The notes below the pieces were generated by a model. It was not told the DNA's origin. It saw nothing but the letters and a program-made list of their open reading frames with translations, and searched no databases. A stretch of DNA of 64,000 nucleotides, from the NCBI GenBank assembly GCA_965249685.1, contig CBDFMN010000003.1, positions 124,001 through 188,000 of the forward strand, written 5' to 3'. Made by a program: the position numbers and the translations under genes. This document shows, piece by piece, positions 45,579-54,491 of the stretch. Each line of letters starts with the position of its first letter. Within the stretch, counting starts at the first letter, position 1. The stretch comes from RH-AL1 sp965249685 (GTDB taxonomy: Bacteria > Pseudomonadota > Alphaproteobacteria > Rhizobiales > Beijerinckiaceae).

Positions 45579-47906
45579 ATGGCTGCAGCGGCCCTCCATC
45601 GGCAGATCGCGACCGAGCTCGGTGTCCGCGAGGCGCAAGTCGCGGCGGCCGTAGACCTGCTCGATGGCGGCGCCACCGTGCCGTTCGTCGCGCGCTACCG
45701 CAAGGAGGCGACGGGTGCCCTCGACGACGCCCAACTTCGGACGCTCGAAGAGCGGCTGACCTATCTCCGCGAACTCGATGACCGTCGAGCCGCCATCCTC
45801 AAGTCTGTGCGCGAGCAGGATAAGCTCGACGCCGCGACCGAGGCGAGCATCATGGCCGCCGACAGCAAGGGCCGGCTGGAGGATATCTACCTTCCATTCA
45901 AGCCGAAGCGGCGGACCAAGGCGGAAATCGCGCGCGAGGCGGGCCTGCAGCCGCTGGCCGACCTGCTGCTGGCGCAGCCCGAGACCGACCCGAAGACGGC
46001 GGCGGCCGGCTATCTCGACGCCGACAGGACTATCGCCGACGCGCCCGCCGCGCTCGAGGGCGCCCGCGCGATCCTCGTTGAGCGTTTCGCGGAGGATGCC
46101 GACCTGGTCGGGTCCCTGCGCGAGTTGATGTGGACGAGCGGCCGGCTCGCCGCGCGGCTGCGCGAGGGGAAGGCAATTGCGGGCGCCAAGTTCGCGGACT
46201 ATTTCGACTTCGCGGAGGCTTTTGCCAAGCTGCCGTCGCACCGCATCCTCGCGTTGTTTCGGGGTGAGAAAGAGGAGGTGCTGGATCTCGCTTTCGAGCC
46301 GATGCCGCCCGCCGCCACGCCCGCCGCGGGGCCGACGCCCTACGAACTTCGCATCATGCAGCGCTTCGCGATCGCCGATCGGGGCCGGCCAGGCGACCGT
46401 TGGCTCGCTGAGGCGGCACGCTGGGCCTGGCGGACGAAGATCCTGGTGCACCTGACCGTCGACCTCCGCTTGCGCCTTTGGACTCTTGCCGAGACGGAGG
46501 CCGTGCGCGTCTTTGCCGGCAACCTGCGCGACCTCCTGCTCGCCGCTCCCGCGGGCGCGCGGGCCACGATGGGCCTCGACCCCGGCTTCCGTTCGGGGGT
46601 CAAGGTCGCCGTCGTTGACCGCACCGGAAAGGTGGTGGCCACCGAGACGATCTACCCGCACGAGCCGCAGCGGCGCTGGGACGCGGCGCTGGCGTGCCTT
46701 GGGCGCCTGGCGGCGGAGCACGCGGTCGAGCTGATCGCCATCGGCAACGGCACGGCCTCGCGCGAGACGGACAGGCTCGCGGGCGAGCTGATCCGCGCGC
46801 GGCCCGATCTCGCGATGACCAAGGTCACGGTCTCGGAGGCCGGCGCCTCCGTCTACTCGGCCTCCGCCTTCGCTTCGGCCGAGCTGCCCAGCCTCGACGT
46901 CACCCTGCGCGGGGCGGTCTCCATCGCGCGCCGGCTGCAGGACCCCTTGGCGGAACTCGTGAAGATCGACCCGCGGTCGATCGGCGTCGGCCAGTACCAG
47001 CACGACCTCGGCGAGGGTAAGCTTTCGCGCTCGCTCGACACGGTGGTGGAGGATTGCGTCAACGCCGTCGGCGTGGACGTCAACACGGCCTCGGCGCCAT
47101 TGCTCGCGCGCGTGTCGGGCGTCGGCGCGGGCCTCGCGCAGGGCATCGTGGCCCATCGCGACGCGCATGGCCCGTTCCGGTCCCGGCGCGCGCTGAAAGC
47201 GGTGCCGCGCCTCGGGCCCAAGGCGTTCGAGCAATGCGCCGGGTTTCTCCGCGTCACCGGGGGCGAGGACCCGCTCGATCGGTCCGGCGTCCACCCCGAG
47301 GCCTACCCGATCGTGCGCCGCATCATGGAGGCCGCGGGCCGCGCCGGTATCGAGGGGCTGATCGGCGATGCCGCCAGCCTGCGCCAGCTCGATCCCCGTC
47401 GCTTTGTGGATGCCGCGTTCGGGTTGCCAACGGTGACGGATATCTTCAGGGAGCTGGAGAAGCCGGGTCGCGATCCGCGCCCGGCCTTCACCGTCGCGGT
47501 GTTCAGGGAAGGCGTCGAGTCGATCTCGGACCTCCAGCCGGGCATGGTGCTGGAGGGGACCGTCACCAACGTGGCCGCCTTCGGCGCCTTCGTCGATATC
47601 GGCGTCCATCAGGACGGGTTGGTCCACGTTTCCGCCATGGCCAAAACCTTCGTCAAGGACCCGCGCACGGTGGTGAAGTCCGGCGACACGGTGCGGGTCA
47701 AGGTCCTGGAGATCGATAAGCCCCGCAAACGCATCGCCCTGACACTGCGCCTGGATGACGAGGTCGGCGCCGCGGAAGGCGGGGCTCCGCGCGGGGCCGC
47801 GCGTCAGCAGCTGGATCGGGCGGTCCCCTCGCCACGTCGCCAGGAGGCACCCGTTGCCGGTGCCCTCGCCGATGCGCTGCACCGGGCGGGCAAGGTCCGG
47901 ACTTAG
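45579..47906 (+). CDS. tex: Tex-family transcription accessory / RNA-binding protein
   Basis: 775 residues. The N-terminal Tex part (VAAAVDLLDGGATVPFVARY, RKEATGALDDAQLRTLEERL), a YqgF/RuvX-like nuclease fold (TMGLDPGFRSGVKVAVVDRT), helix-hairpin-helix motifs (RVSGVGAGLAQGIVAHRDAH) and a C-terminal S1 domain (GMVLEGTVTNVAAFGAFVDI) are in the usual order. AAAAGG precedes the ATG. Tex is a cytoplasmic nucleic-acid-binding protein affecting gene expression. Confidence 0.95.
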   Translation: MAAAALHRQIATELGVREAQVAAAVDLLDGGATVPFVARYRKEATGALDDAQLRTLEERLTYLRELDDRRAAILKSVREQDKLDAATEASIMAADSKGRLEDIYLPFKPKRRTKAEIAREAGLQPLADLLLAQPETDPKTAAAGYLDADRTIADAPAALEGARAILVERFAEDADLVGSLRELMWTSGRLAARLREGKAIAGAKFADYFDFAEAFAKLPSHRILALFRGEKEEVLDLAFEPMPPAATPAAGPTPYELRIMQRFAIADRGRPGDRWLAEAARWAWRTKILVHLTVDLRLRLWTLAETEAVRVFAGNLRDLLLAAPAGARATMGLDPGFRSGVKVAVVDRTGKVVATETIYPHEPQRRWDAALACLGRLAAEHAVELIAIGNGTASRETDRLAGELIRARPDLAMTKVTVSEAGASVYSASAFASAELPSLDVTLRGAVSIARRLQDPLAELVKIDPRSIGVGQYQHDLGEGKLSRSLDTVVEDCVNAVGVDVNTASAPLLARVSGVGAGLAQGIVAHRDAHGPFRSRRALKAVPRLGPKAFEQCAGFLRVTGGEDPLDRSGVHPEAYPIVRRIMEAAGRAGIEGLIGDAASLRQLDPRRFVDAAFGLPTVTDIFRELEKPGRDPRPAFTVAVFREGVESISDLQPGMVLEGTVTNVAAFGAFVDIGVHQDGLVHVSAMAKTFVKDPRTVVKSGDTVRVKVLEIDKPRKRIALTLRLDDEVGAAEGGAPRGAARQQLDRAVPSPRRQEAPVAGALADALHRAGKVRT

Positions 47907-48039
47907 GGCGCCAAGCCCGCTCCGCCACGCAGCGGCGCGAGCGCGCGCCTGCGTCCGTCGCTTCGCGGAAACCGTCGAGGCGCAGCCCACGCCCCGTTCG
48001 GCCGATTTACCTCTCGCGTCGCGGGCGTAACATCGGCCC

Positions 48040-49035
48040 ATGACATCCATTCCGCGCGACGTTCTCCCGTCCCGGCGCGCCGTCCTGGCGGGCGCCGCGG
48101 CCTCCCTTGCGACCACGCGAGCGTCCGCCGCCGTCCCCACCTTTCGGCTCGGGACCCTGCCGCTCGGTACGGCCACCTGGGAGGCCGCCGTGATCGCCTC
48201 ACGCGGGCTCGATGCCGCGGCCGGTGTGCGACTGGAGGTCGCGAAGCTCGCATCGCCCGAAGCCGCGCGCGTCGCCTTCGTCGGCGGCGCAGTCGATGCC
48301 ATCGTCAGCGACCTGCTTTTCGCCGCCCGCCTCCGGGCTGAGGGCCGCAAAGTACGCTTCCTGCCCTATTCCACCTCCGAGGGCGGGCTGATGGTGCCGC
48401 CCGCTTCGCCCGTCGCCTCCGTCGGGGAGCTGCGGGGCAAGACCATCGGCGTGGCCGGCGGGCCTCTCGACAAGAACTGGATCCTTTTGCGGGCGGCGGC
48501 TCTGCAGGCGAACGGCCTCGACCTCCGCGCCGAGGCAAGCCCTGTCTTCGCCGCGCCACCCCTTCTGGCGGCCAAGCTGGAGCGCGGCGAACTCGACGCG
48601 GCGCTGCTCTACTGGACCTTCTGCGCCAGGCTGAGGGCCAAAGACTTCCGCGAGATCGCCGGAACGCAGACCATCGCGAGCGCGCTCGGGGCTCCCGGCC
48701 AGGTGGCCCTGCTTGGCTACCTCGTGCGGGAGACCGTCGACCCCGCCGCGCTGGCCGGTTTCGCGCAGGCCTCGCGCGCCGCCAAGCAGATCATGGCGAC
48801 GGACGCGCAAGCGTGGGCGGCTTTGCGGCCGATCATGGAAGCGCCCGACGAGGCGACCTTCGAGGTCCTGCGCGCGGCCTTCCTCGATGGCGTCCCGCAC
48901 CAGACGCGGCAGGCGGAGATCGCCAACGCGACCGTGCTCTTCGCGCTTCTCGCGCGGCTCGGCGGCGAGCCTCTCGTCGGAGCCGCGCGGGAGCTGCCTG
49001 CCGGCCTCTACGTGGACGAAGCCGTGTACGGCTGA
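48040..49035 (+). CDS. ABC transporter substrate-binding protein (NitT/TauT/SsuA type)
   Basis: 331 residues with a Tat-like signal (SRRAVLAGAAASLATTRASA), then a periplasmic binding fold: FRLGTLPLGTATWEAAVIAS, AFVGGAVDAIVSDLLFAARL, GELRGKTIGVAGGPLDKNWI and LERGELDAALLYWTFCARLR. This is the nitrate/sulfonate-type family. It forms an operon with a permease and an ATPase and lies just upstream of xoxF, suggesting a role linked to methanol oxidation or its cofactor. The ligand is unknown. Confidence 0.85.
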   Translation: MTSIPRDVLPSRRAVLAGAAASLATTRASAAVPTFRLGTLPLGTATWEAAVIASRGLDAAAGVRLEVAKLASPEAARVAFVGGAVDAIVSDLLFAARLRAEGRKVRFLPYSTSEGGLMVPPASPVASVGELRGKTIGVAGGPLDKNWILLRAAALQANGLDLRAEASPVFAAPPLLAAKLERGELDAALLYWTFCARLRAKDFREIAGTQTIASALGAPGQVALLGYLVRETVDPAALAGFAQASRAAKQIMATDAQAWAALRPIMEAPDEATFEVLRAAFLDGVPHQTRQAEIANATVLFALLARLGGEPLVGAARELPAGLYVDEAVYG

Positions 49036-49038
49036 CGC

Positions 49039-49785
49039 ATGCGCGCCGTCCGCTTTACCGCCTCGCTGCTGGCGCTCGTCCTCTGCTGGGCCGTAGCGGC
49101 CGCAGCGGAACAGGGAGCAACGCTGCCCTCGCCCCTCGCGGTCGGCCTCTTCATCGTGCAGGAGTGTCGGCACGGCGAGATGCTCGTCAACATCGCGGTG
49201 AGCCTCGGCCGCGTCTCCGCCTCCTTCATCGTCGCGATGCTGGCCGGCACGGCGATCGGCCTCCTCCTCGGCCGGAGTAGGCGGCTCGATGCGGCGTTCG
49301 GGCCGTGGGTGCTGGTGCTGCTCAACATGCCGGCGCTGGTCATCACGGCGCTCTGCTACATCTGGCTCGGCCTCGGCGAGACGGCTGCGATCGTCGCGGT
49401 CGCCCTCAACAAGATCCCGAACGTCGCCGTGCTGCTGCGCGAGGGCGTGCGCTCGTTCGATCCCGCGCTCGACGAGATGAGCCGCGCCTACCGCTTCTCC
49501 CTCGCGAGCCGCGTGCGCCACCTCTACCTGCCGCAGCTCGCGCCATTTCTGATGGGAGCGGCGCGCTCCGGCCTGGCGCTTGTGTGGAAGATCGTGCTCG
49601 TCGTCGAGCTGCTCGGCCGACCCAATGGTGTGGGGTATGCCATCTCCTATTACTTTCAACTGTTCGACGTCCGCGCGGTGCTCGGCTATAGCGTCGCGTT
49701 CTCGGCGGTGATGCTGATTGTCGAGCTCTTGCTGCTGCAGCCGCTGGAGGCCCATGCCCGACGCTGGCGGTCCTCCGCTGCTTGA
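49039..49785 (+). CDS. ABC transporter permease (NitT/TauT type)
   Basis: 248 residues, about six membrane helices and the EAA loop region (ALDEMSRAYRFSLASRVRHL then YLPQLAPFLMGAARSGLALV). It begins three bases after the binding-protein stop and overlaps the ATPase gene by 32 bases. It forms the membrane channel of the importer. Confidence 0.88.
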   Translation: MRAVRFTASLLALVLCWAVAAAAEQGATLPSPLAVGLFIVQECRHGEMLVNIAVSLGRVSASFIVAMLAGTAIGLLLGRSRRLDAAFGPWVLVLLNMPALVITALCYIWLGLGETAAIVAVALNKIPNVAVLLREGVRSFDPALDEMSRAYRFSLASRVRHLYLPQLAPFLMGAARSGLALVWKIVLVVELLGRPNGVGYAISYYFQLFDVRAVLGYSVAFSAVMLIVELLLLQPLEAHARRWRSSAA

Positions 49786-50470
49786 AATCGAGATCGCGCG
49801 CAAGCGTTACGGCGGCCTCGACGTCGTCGCGGGATTGGCCTTCGCGTTGGAGCGCGGCTCTGTCACATGTCTCCTGGGCCCCTCCGGCTGCGGTAAGACG
49901 ACGGCCCTGCGCATCCTGCTCGGCCTCGACCAGAACTTCGACGGCCGGATTGAACCGGCGGCGTCGACGTTGCGTCTCGGCATCGTGTTCCAGGACCCGC
50001 GCCTGCTGCCGTGGCGCACGGTCGAGGAGAACGTGCGGCTTGCCGCGCCGCTTGCGGGCGCCCCCGCGCTGGATAGCCTGTTCGATGCGCTCTCGTTGAC
50101 GCCGTGGCGGCGGCATCGGCCGGGAAGTCTCTCCGGTGGGATGGCACGTCGCGCGTCGCTGGCCCGCGCCCTCGCGGTCGAGCCCGACCTCCTCGTGCTG
50201 GACGAGCCTTTCGTCTCCCTCGACCAGGAGGGCGCCGACGCGTTGCGCCAGTTCGTCTTCGCAGAGGCGCAGAGGCGCGGCACGACCATTCTGATGGTCA
50301 CCCACGATCGGCGCGAAGCCCTACTCTACGCCGATGCAATCCTGACGCTGGCGCCGCGCCCCACCCGCGTCCTGAGGCGCACCCACCTCGACCGACCGCG
50401 CGCTCAGCGCGACGAGGTCTGGCTGGCCTGCGAGCGACGCCGGCTCGACCAAGGTGAACCGGTGCCGTGA
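49754..50470 (+). CDS. ABC transporter ATP-binding protein (NitT/TauT type)
   Basis: 238 residues from ATG 49754. Walker A GPSGCGKTT, Q loop GIVFQDPRLLPWRTVEEN, a signature variant LSGGMARRASLARAL, Walker B LLVLDEPFVSLD and the His switch MVTHDRRE are all present. It powers the importer encoded with it. xoxF begins about 260 bases downstream. Confidence 0.9.
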   Translation: MPDAGGPPLLEIEIARKRYGGLDVVAGLAFALERGSVTCLLGPSGCGKTTALRILLGLDQNFDGRIEPAASTLRLGIVFQDPRLLPWRTVEENVRLAAPLAGAPALDSLFDALSLTPWRRHRPGSLSGGMARRASLARALAVEPDLLVLDEPFVSLDQEGADALRQFVFAEAQRRGTTILMVTHDRREALLYADAILTLAPRPTRVLRRTHLDRPRAQRDEVWLACERRRLDQGEPVP

Positions 50471-50732
50471 GCGGCTACATGGCCGCCGAAAGACAGAGGA
50501 TGGCGATGTGAGCGTTCCCTAAGAAACGCCTTGCGAAGCCGGAAGGGGTTGATAGTCTCGGCTCGTCTTCGGTGATGAAAAAGGTTACACGCAAGACGAT
50601 TGGGCCGTCGTAAAACGAAAAAACCAACGACTTCGACCGGAGAGCCCGATCTCCTGCTTATACGCATGCATAGCATTGAGCAGCTCAGGCGATCAACGCC
50701 GAGTATAAGATCAAGCTTTGGAGGAAGCCCCT

Positions 50733-52541
50733 ATGAAATACTTTGGCATGGCCGCGACTGCGGCCTGTGTCTTATCCTATTCGGCGCCAGTCATGGCTGC
50801 CGACGATCTCGCAAGCGCGATGGCTAATCCCAACGAATGGGCGATCCAGACGGGCGATTACGCGAATACGCGCTATTCGAAGCTCGACCAGATCAACGCC
50901 ACCAACGTCAAGAAGATGCAGGTGGCGTGGACCTTCTCGACCGGCGTCCTGCGCGGGCACGAGGGCGCGCCGCTCGTGATCGGCGACATGATGTACGTTC
51001 ATACGCCGTTCCCCAATATCGTCTACGCGCTCGACCTCAACAATGATGGCCGGATCGTCTGGAAGTACGAACCCAAACAGGATCCCAACGTCATTCCCGT
51101 GATGTGCTGCGACACGGTCAACCGTGGCCTGGCCTATGACGGCGGCAAGCTCTTCCTCCATCAGGCCGACACCAACGTCGTCGCGCTCGACGCCAAAAGC
51201 GGCAAGGAGCTCTGGAAGGTCGCAAACGGCGATCCCAAGAAGGGCGAGACCAACACCGCGACCGTGCTGCCGGTCAAGGGTAAGATCATCGTCGGCATTG
51301 CGGGCGGCGAATTCGGCGTCCAGTGCCACGTGACGGCCTACGACCAGGAGACGGGCAAGCGGATCTGGCGAGGCTATTCCGTGGGTCCGGACGAGCAGAC
51401 GCTGATCAGCCCGACGCAGACCATGTCCCTGGGTAAGCCCGTGGGCGAGAACTCGTCGCTCAAGACGTGGGAAGGCGACCAGTGGAAGACCGGCGGCGGC
51501 TGCACATGGGGTTGGTTCTCCTACGACCCCAAGCTCGACCTGATGTACTACGGCTCCGGCAATCCCTCGACCTGGAACCCCAAGCAGCGTCCGGGCGATA
51601 ACAAGTGGTCGATGTCCATCTGGGGGCGCAATCCTGACACCGGCGCCGTCAAGTGGGTCTACCAGATGACTCCGCACGACGAGTGGGACTACGACGGCAT
51701 CAACGAAATGCCGTTGGTCGATCAGAAGATCGACGGCAAGGACCGCAAGATGCTCGTCCACTTCGACCGGAATGGCTACGGCTATACGCTCGACCGTGAG
51801 ACAGGGGAACTGCTCGTGGCCCAGCATTTCGACCCGGCCGTGAACTGGTCGGACAAAGTCGAGATGGACAAGTCCAGCCCGAACTACGGCCGCCCCTACG
51901 TCAACGCCAAGTTCTCGACCGAACACAATGGCGAGGACGTGAACTCGAAGGGCGTCTGCCCTGCCGCGCTCGGGTCCAAGGACGAGCAGCCCTCGGCCTT
52001 CTCGCCCCGGACCGGCTTGTTCTACGTGCCGACCAACCACGTCTGCATGGACTACGAGCCGTTCAAGGTGAGCTACACCCCCGGTCAGCCCTACGTGGGT
52101 GCCACTCTCTCGATGTACCCCGCGCCGAACAGCCATGGCGGCATGGGTAACTTCATCGCCTGGGACGCAACCAAGGGTAAAATCGTCTGGTCCGATCCCG
52201 AGCAGTTCTCGGTCTGGTCAGGCGCCCTGGCGACCGGTGGCGACGTCGTGTTCTACGGCACGCTGGAAGGTTACCTGAAGGCCGTCGATGCGAAGACGGG
52301 TAAGGAGCTGTTCCGGTTCAAGACCCCCTCGGGCATCATCGGCAACGTGATGACCTACGCGCACAAAGGCAAGCAGTACGTCGCGGTCATGTCGGGTGTC
52401 GGCGGTTGGGCCGGGATCGGTCTCGCAGCCGGCCTTACCGACCCGAATGCCGGCCTTGGGGCCGTCGGGGGCTACGCGGCGCTGAACAATTACACCGCCC
52501 TCGGCGGTTCGTTGACGGTGTTCGCGCTGCCAAACAACTAA
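50733..52541 (+). CDS. xoxF: XoxF lanthanide-dependent methanol dehydrogenase
   Basis: 602 residues from ATG 50733 with GGAGG seven bases upstream. The signal peptide (MKYFGMAATAACVLSYSAPV, cut after VMA) sends it to the periplasm. It is a PQQ beta-propeller with the vicinal disulfide Cys125-Cys126 (VMCCDTV) and the metal site PHDEWDYDG. Asp319 and the second Asp321 are the lanthanide hallmark of XoxF, replaced by Ala in the calcium enzyme MxaF. It oxidises methanol and passes electrons to a cytochrome c. No MxaI or cytochrome gene is adjacent. Confidence 0.97.
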   Translation: MKYFGMAATAACVLSYSAPVMAADDLASAMANPNEWAIQTGDYANTRYSKLDQINATNVKKMQVAWTFSTGVLRGHEGAPLVIGDMMYVHTPFPNIVYALDLNNDGRIVWKYEPKQDPNVIPVMCCDTVNRGLAYDGGKLFLHQADTNVVALDAKSGKELWKVANGDPKKGETNTATVLPVKGKIIVGIAGGEFGVQCHVTAYDQETGKRIWRGYSVGPDEQTLISPTQTMSLGKPVGENSSLKTWEGDQWKTGGGCTWGWFSYDPKLDLMYYGSGNPSTWNPKQRPGDNKWSMSIWGRNPDTGAVKWVYQMTPHDEWDYDGINEMPLVDQKIDGKDRKMLVHFDRNGYGYTLDRETGELLVAQHFDPAVNWSDKVEMDKSSPNYGRPYVNAKFSTEHNGEDVNSKGVCPAALGSKDEQPSAFSPRTGLFYVPTNHVCMDYEPFKVSYTPGQPYVGATLSMYPAPNSHGGMGNFIAWDATKGKIVWSDPEQFSVWSGALATGGDVVFYGTLEGYLKAVDAKTGKELFRFKTPSGIIGNVMTYAHKGKQYVAVMSGVGGWAGIGLAAGLTDPNAGLGAVGGYAALNNYTALGGSLTVFALPNN

Positions 52542-52560
52542 GGCCTTCGGCATAACTTGG

Positions 52561-52592
52561 AAGCCAGCGCGCTCAGGTGCGCTGGCTTTTTC
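52561..52592 (+). terminator. Hairpin with T run between xoxF and xoxJ
   Basis: A 10-bp stem (AAGCCAGCGC / GCGCTGGCTT) with an 8-base loop is followed by TTTT, 19 bases after the xoxF stop and just before the xoxJ start. It should end or attenuate transcription, lowering xoxJ relative to xoxF. Confidence 0.75.
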
Positions 52593-52609
52593 TATTCTGC
52601 AGGACCCGC

Positions 52610-53473
52610 ATGAAAGCAAGACTCGCGTCTTCCGTCATCGCTTTTGCCATGGCTGTCTCCGTCGCGGTGCCGCAGGCTTCCGCGCAGACGATCCCAGACA
52701 TGGTGTCGCGAACGGCGCTTCGCGTATGCGCCGACGCCGCCAACATGCCCTTCAGCGACCGCCAAGGTGAAGGGTTCGAGAACAAGATCGCCGAGATCGT
52801 CGCCTCCGAACTGAAGCTGCCGCTGCGCTACTTCTGGGCGCCGTCCGGTCCGGGCTTTGTTCGCAATACGTTGCAGAGCAACCTTTGCGACCTTGTCATC
52901 GGCTATGCCGCCGGTGCGGAGATCGTGCAGCATACCAACCCTTACTACCGCTCGACCTATGCGCTCGTCGCCCCAAAGGACGGTTCGCTCGCCGACGTCG
53001 CGTCGCTGGACGATCCCAAACTGAAAGGGCGGCACATCGGGGTGTTCGCGTCGACGCCGCCCGTCGACCTCCTGCTTGCAAAAGGTCTGATGGGGAGCGT
53101 CAAGGTCTATCCCCTGGTGGTCGATCACCGCTTTGCATCCCCACTGGCCGACATGGTCGGCGACCTCAAGGGTAAGGTCATCGACGTCGCGGTCGTCTGG
53201 GGTCCGCTGGCGGGACTCGACGCCAAAAGGGAAGGCTTCGCGCTGACGCCGCTGCTGAAGCAGGGCAGCGATCCCGATTACAGCTACCGCATCACCTTCG
53301 GCCTCCGCCACAACGAGCCGGATTGGAAGCACCGGCTCGAGGCCGTGATCCGCTCACGACAGGCGGAGCTCAACGCCGTGCTCCGCGACTACAACGTGCC
53401 GCTGCTCGACAATACTGGCCATCTCCTGGCGAGCACGCAAGAACCATCCGTCGGCCGGAGCGGGACGCCCTAA
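52610..53473 (+). CDS. xoxJ: XoxJ periplasmic partner of XoxF
   Basis: 287 residues from ATG 52610 with AGGA close upstream and a signal peptide (MKARLASSVIAFAMAVSVAV). The solute-binding-like fold has TALRVCADAANMPFSDRQGE, GFENKIAEIVASELKLPLRY, YRSTYALVAPKDGSLADVAS and GKVIDVAVVWGPLAG, typical of quinoprotein-associated MxaJ/XoxJ proteins. XoxJ is thought to help activate XoxF. It directly follows xoxF. Confidence 0.9.
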   Translation: MKARLASSVIAFAMAVSVAVPQASAQTIPDMVSRTALRVCADAANMPFSDRQGEGFENKIAEIVASELKLPLRYFWAPSGPGFVRNTLQSNLCDLVIGYAAGAEIVQHTNPYYRSTYALVAPKDGSLADVASLDDPKLKGRHIGVFASTPPVDLLLAKGLMGSVKVYPLVVDHRFASPLADMVGDLKGKVIDVAVVWGPLAGLDAKREGFALTPLLKQGSDPDYSYRITFGLRHNEPDWKHRLEAVIRSRQAELNAVLRDYNVPLLDNTGHLLASTQEPSVGRSGTP

Positions 53474-53814
53474 TGGAAGCAGCGGATCTCGGCCTCGGCC
53501 TGCGATCGGCGCAGGTCGGCGATGAGGTCGTCGAACGACTTGGTGGAATTGAAGGCGCGCGACTGCGCCCCCACCCCCTGGCGGACGGAGAGGACGGTCT
53601 CCGCCTCGACGTATCGGCCGTAGGGGACGATTGATGCGATCACGTCGATGGAGCACGAACAATTGTCGAGTGCCTGCCGCGTCTGGCTATTTGCCGCCAT
53701 GCAGCCAAGGACGTAATCAGCTCGCGCGGAGGTCGGATAGTCGTTCTCCGAACCTTCGGCCCGTGCGAGCGAGGTGCCGCAGCCGATAAGGGCAAGCGCG
53801 AGCAACAGCTTCAT
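53470..53814 (-). CDS. Small secreted Cys-containing protein of the pqq/xox locus
   Basis: 114 residues with a signal peptide (MKLLLALALIGCGTSLARAE), then DYVLGCMAANSQTRQALDNC, SCSIDVIASIVPYGRYVEAE and TVLSVRQ. Three closely placed Cys suggest a disulfide or metal site. Such proteins occur beside PQQ-dependent alcohol dehydrogenase genes, but the function is unknown. Its start overlaps the stop of the upstream gene as ATGA and it converges with xoxJ. Confidence 0.65.
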   Translation of the reverse strand: MKLLLALALIGCGTSLARAEGSENDYPTSARADYVLGCMAANSQTRQALDNCSCSIDVIASIVPYGRYVEAETVLSVRQGVGAQSRAFNSTKSFDDLIADLRRSQAEAEIRCFH

Positions 53815-54491
53815 GGGGTTTTCTCCGGTTGGTAGCGAAGGCTTTCGCTGTAGCGCGGCGGGCCCTCGTCCGGCGTGTGGATGTCGATGGCCGCAATCTC
53901 GCCCGGCACGCTGTCGGCGACGTCGACCGCATAGGTCAGCCCTTCGAGCCCCTTCATGCGATCCTTCATCGGGTCGTCGCGGAACGGCTGTATCGTGACG
54001 CGCGTGCCTGGGACCGCGCGCATGCCCACCATCACCTTGATGTCTTCGATCGTCGCCTTGTCGCGCCAGGCCTTTCGGATCGCGGTCTTCAGGTAGCGCG
54101 GGTTGGCCTGGAACATCCGCGAAAGGGCCTGCAGGTGATTTTCGAACACGAGCAGAAGCACCGGATTGGTGCTCATGTTCTCGAAGGGACCGGCCGGAAC
54201 CCGTCGTTCGCCGGAGAACATCTGCACCTCGATCGTTCGGTTGGCGATCTCGCCGCCGGCCTCCAGGGTCAGGCCCACGCTATCTTCAAAGCTGGCGCCG
54301 TAACCGGCGGAACCGTCAGTCTGGCGCGCATAGCGGTAGCTGATCTTCGTGCCCGCCGGCGCCTCCGCCCAATCGGGTGTCTCGAACAGGATCGAGGTGG
54401 CATCCCGCTTCGGTACTGCATCGGGCGCGGCCTGCAGCGATGCGGGCACGCAGAAAACATAGAGCGATGCGATCGCTACGGCTAATCTCAC
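53811..54491 (-). CDS. Secreted hypothetical protein co-transcribed with pqqE
   Basis: 226 residues from GTG 54491, which overlaps the pqqE stop as GTGA. A signal peptide (LAVAIASLYVFCVPASLQAA) precedes SILFETPDWAEAPAGTKISY, a beta-rich middle, VQMFSGERRVPAGPFENMST and NPVLLLVFENHLQALSRMFQ. It contains no CxxCH haem motif, so it is not the missing cytochrome XoxG. The order suggests a periplasmic role in PQQ-dependent methanol oxidation. Confidence 0.65.
   Translation of the reverse strand: MRLAVAIASLYVFCVPASLQAAPDAVPKRDATSILFETPDWAEAPAGTKISYRYARQTDGSAGYGASFEDSVGLTLEAGGEIANRTIEVQMFSGERRVPAGPFENMSTNPVLLLVFENHLQALSRMFQANPRYLKTAIRKAWRDKATIEDIKVMVGMRAVPGTRVTIQPFRDDPMKDRMKGLEGLTYAVDVADSVPGEIAAIDIHTPDEGPPRYSESLRYQPEKTP

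Noticed and set aside
45525..48350. Long open frame opposite tex (941 residues)
   Set aside because: Arg/Asp/His-rich antisense shadow of tex; no domain, and tex is a certain gene.
48199..49803. Long frame opposite the ABC importer genes
   Set aside because: Covers three recognised genes in antisense and shows no family features.
53811..54491. Gene next to pqqE as the cytochrome XoxG
   Set aside because: No CxxCH haem-binding motif is present.
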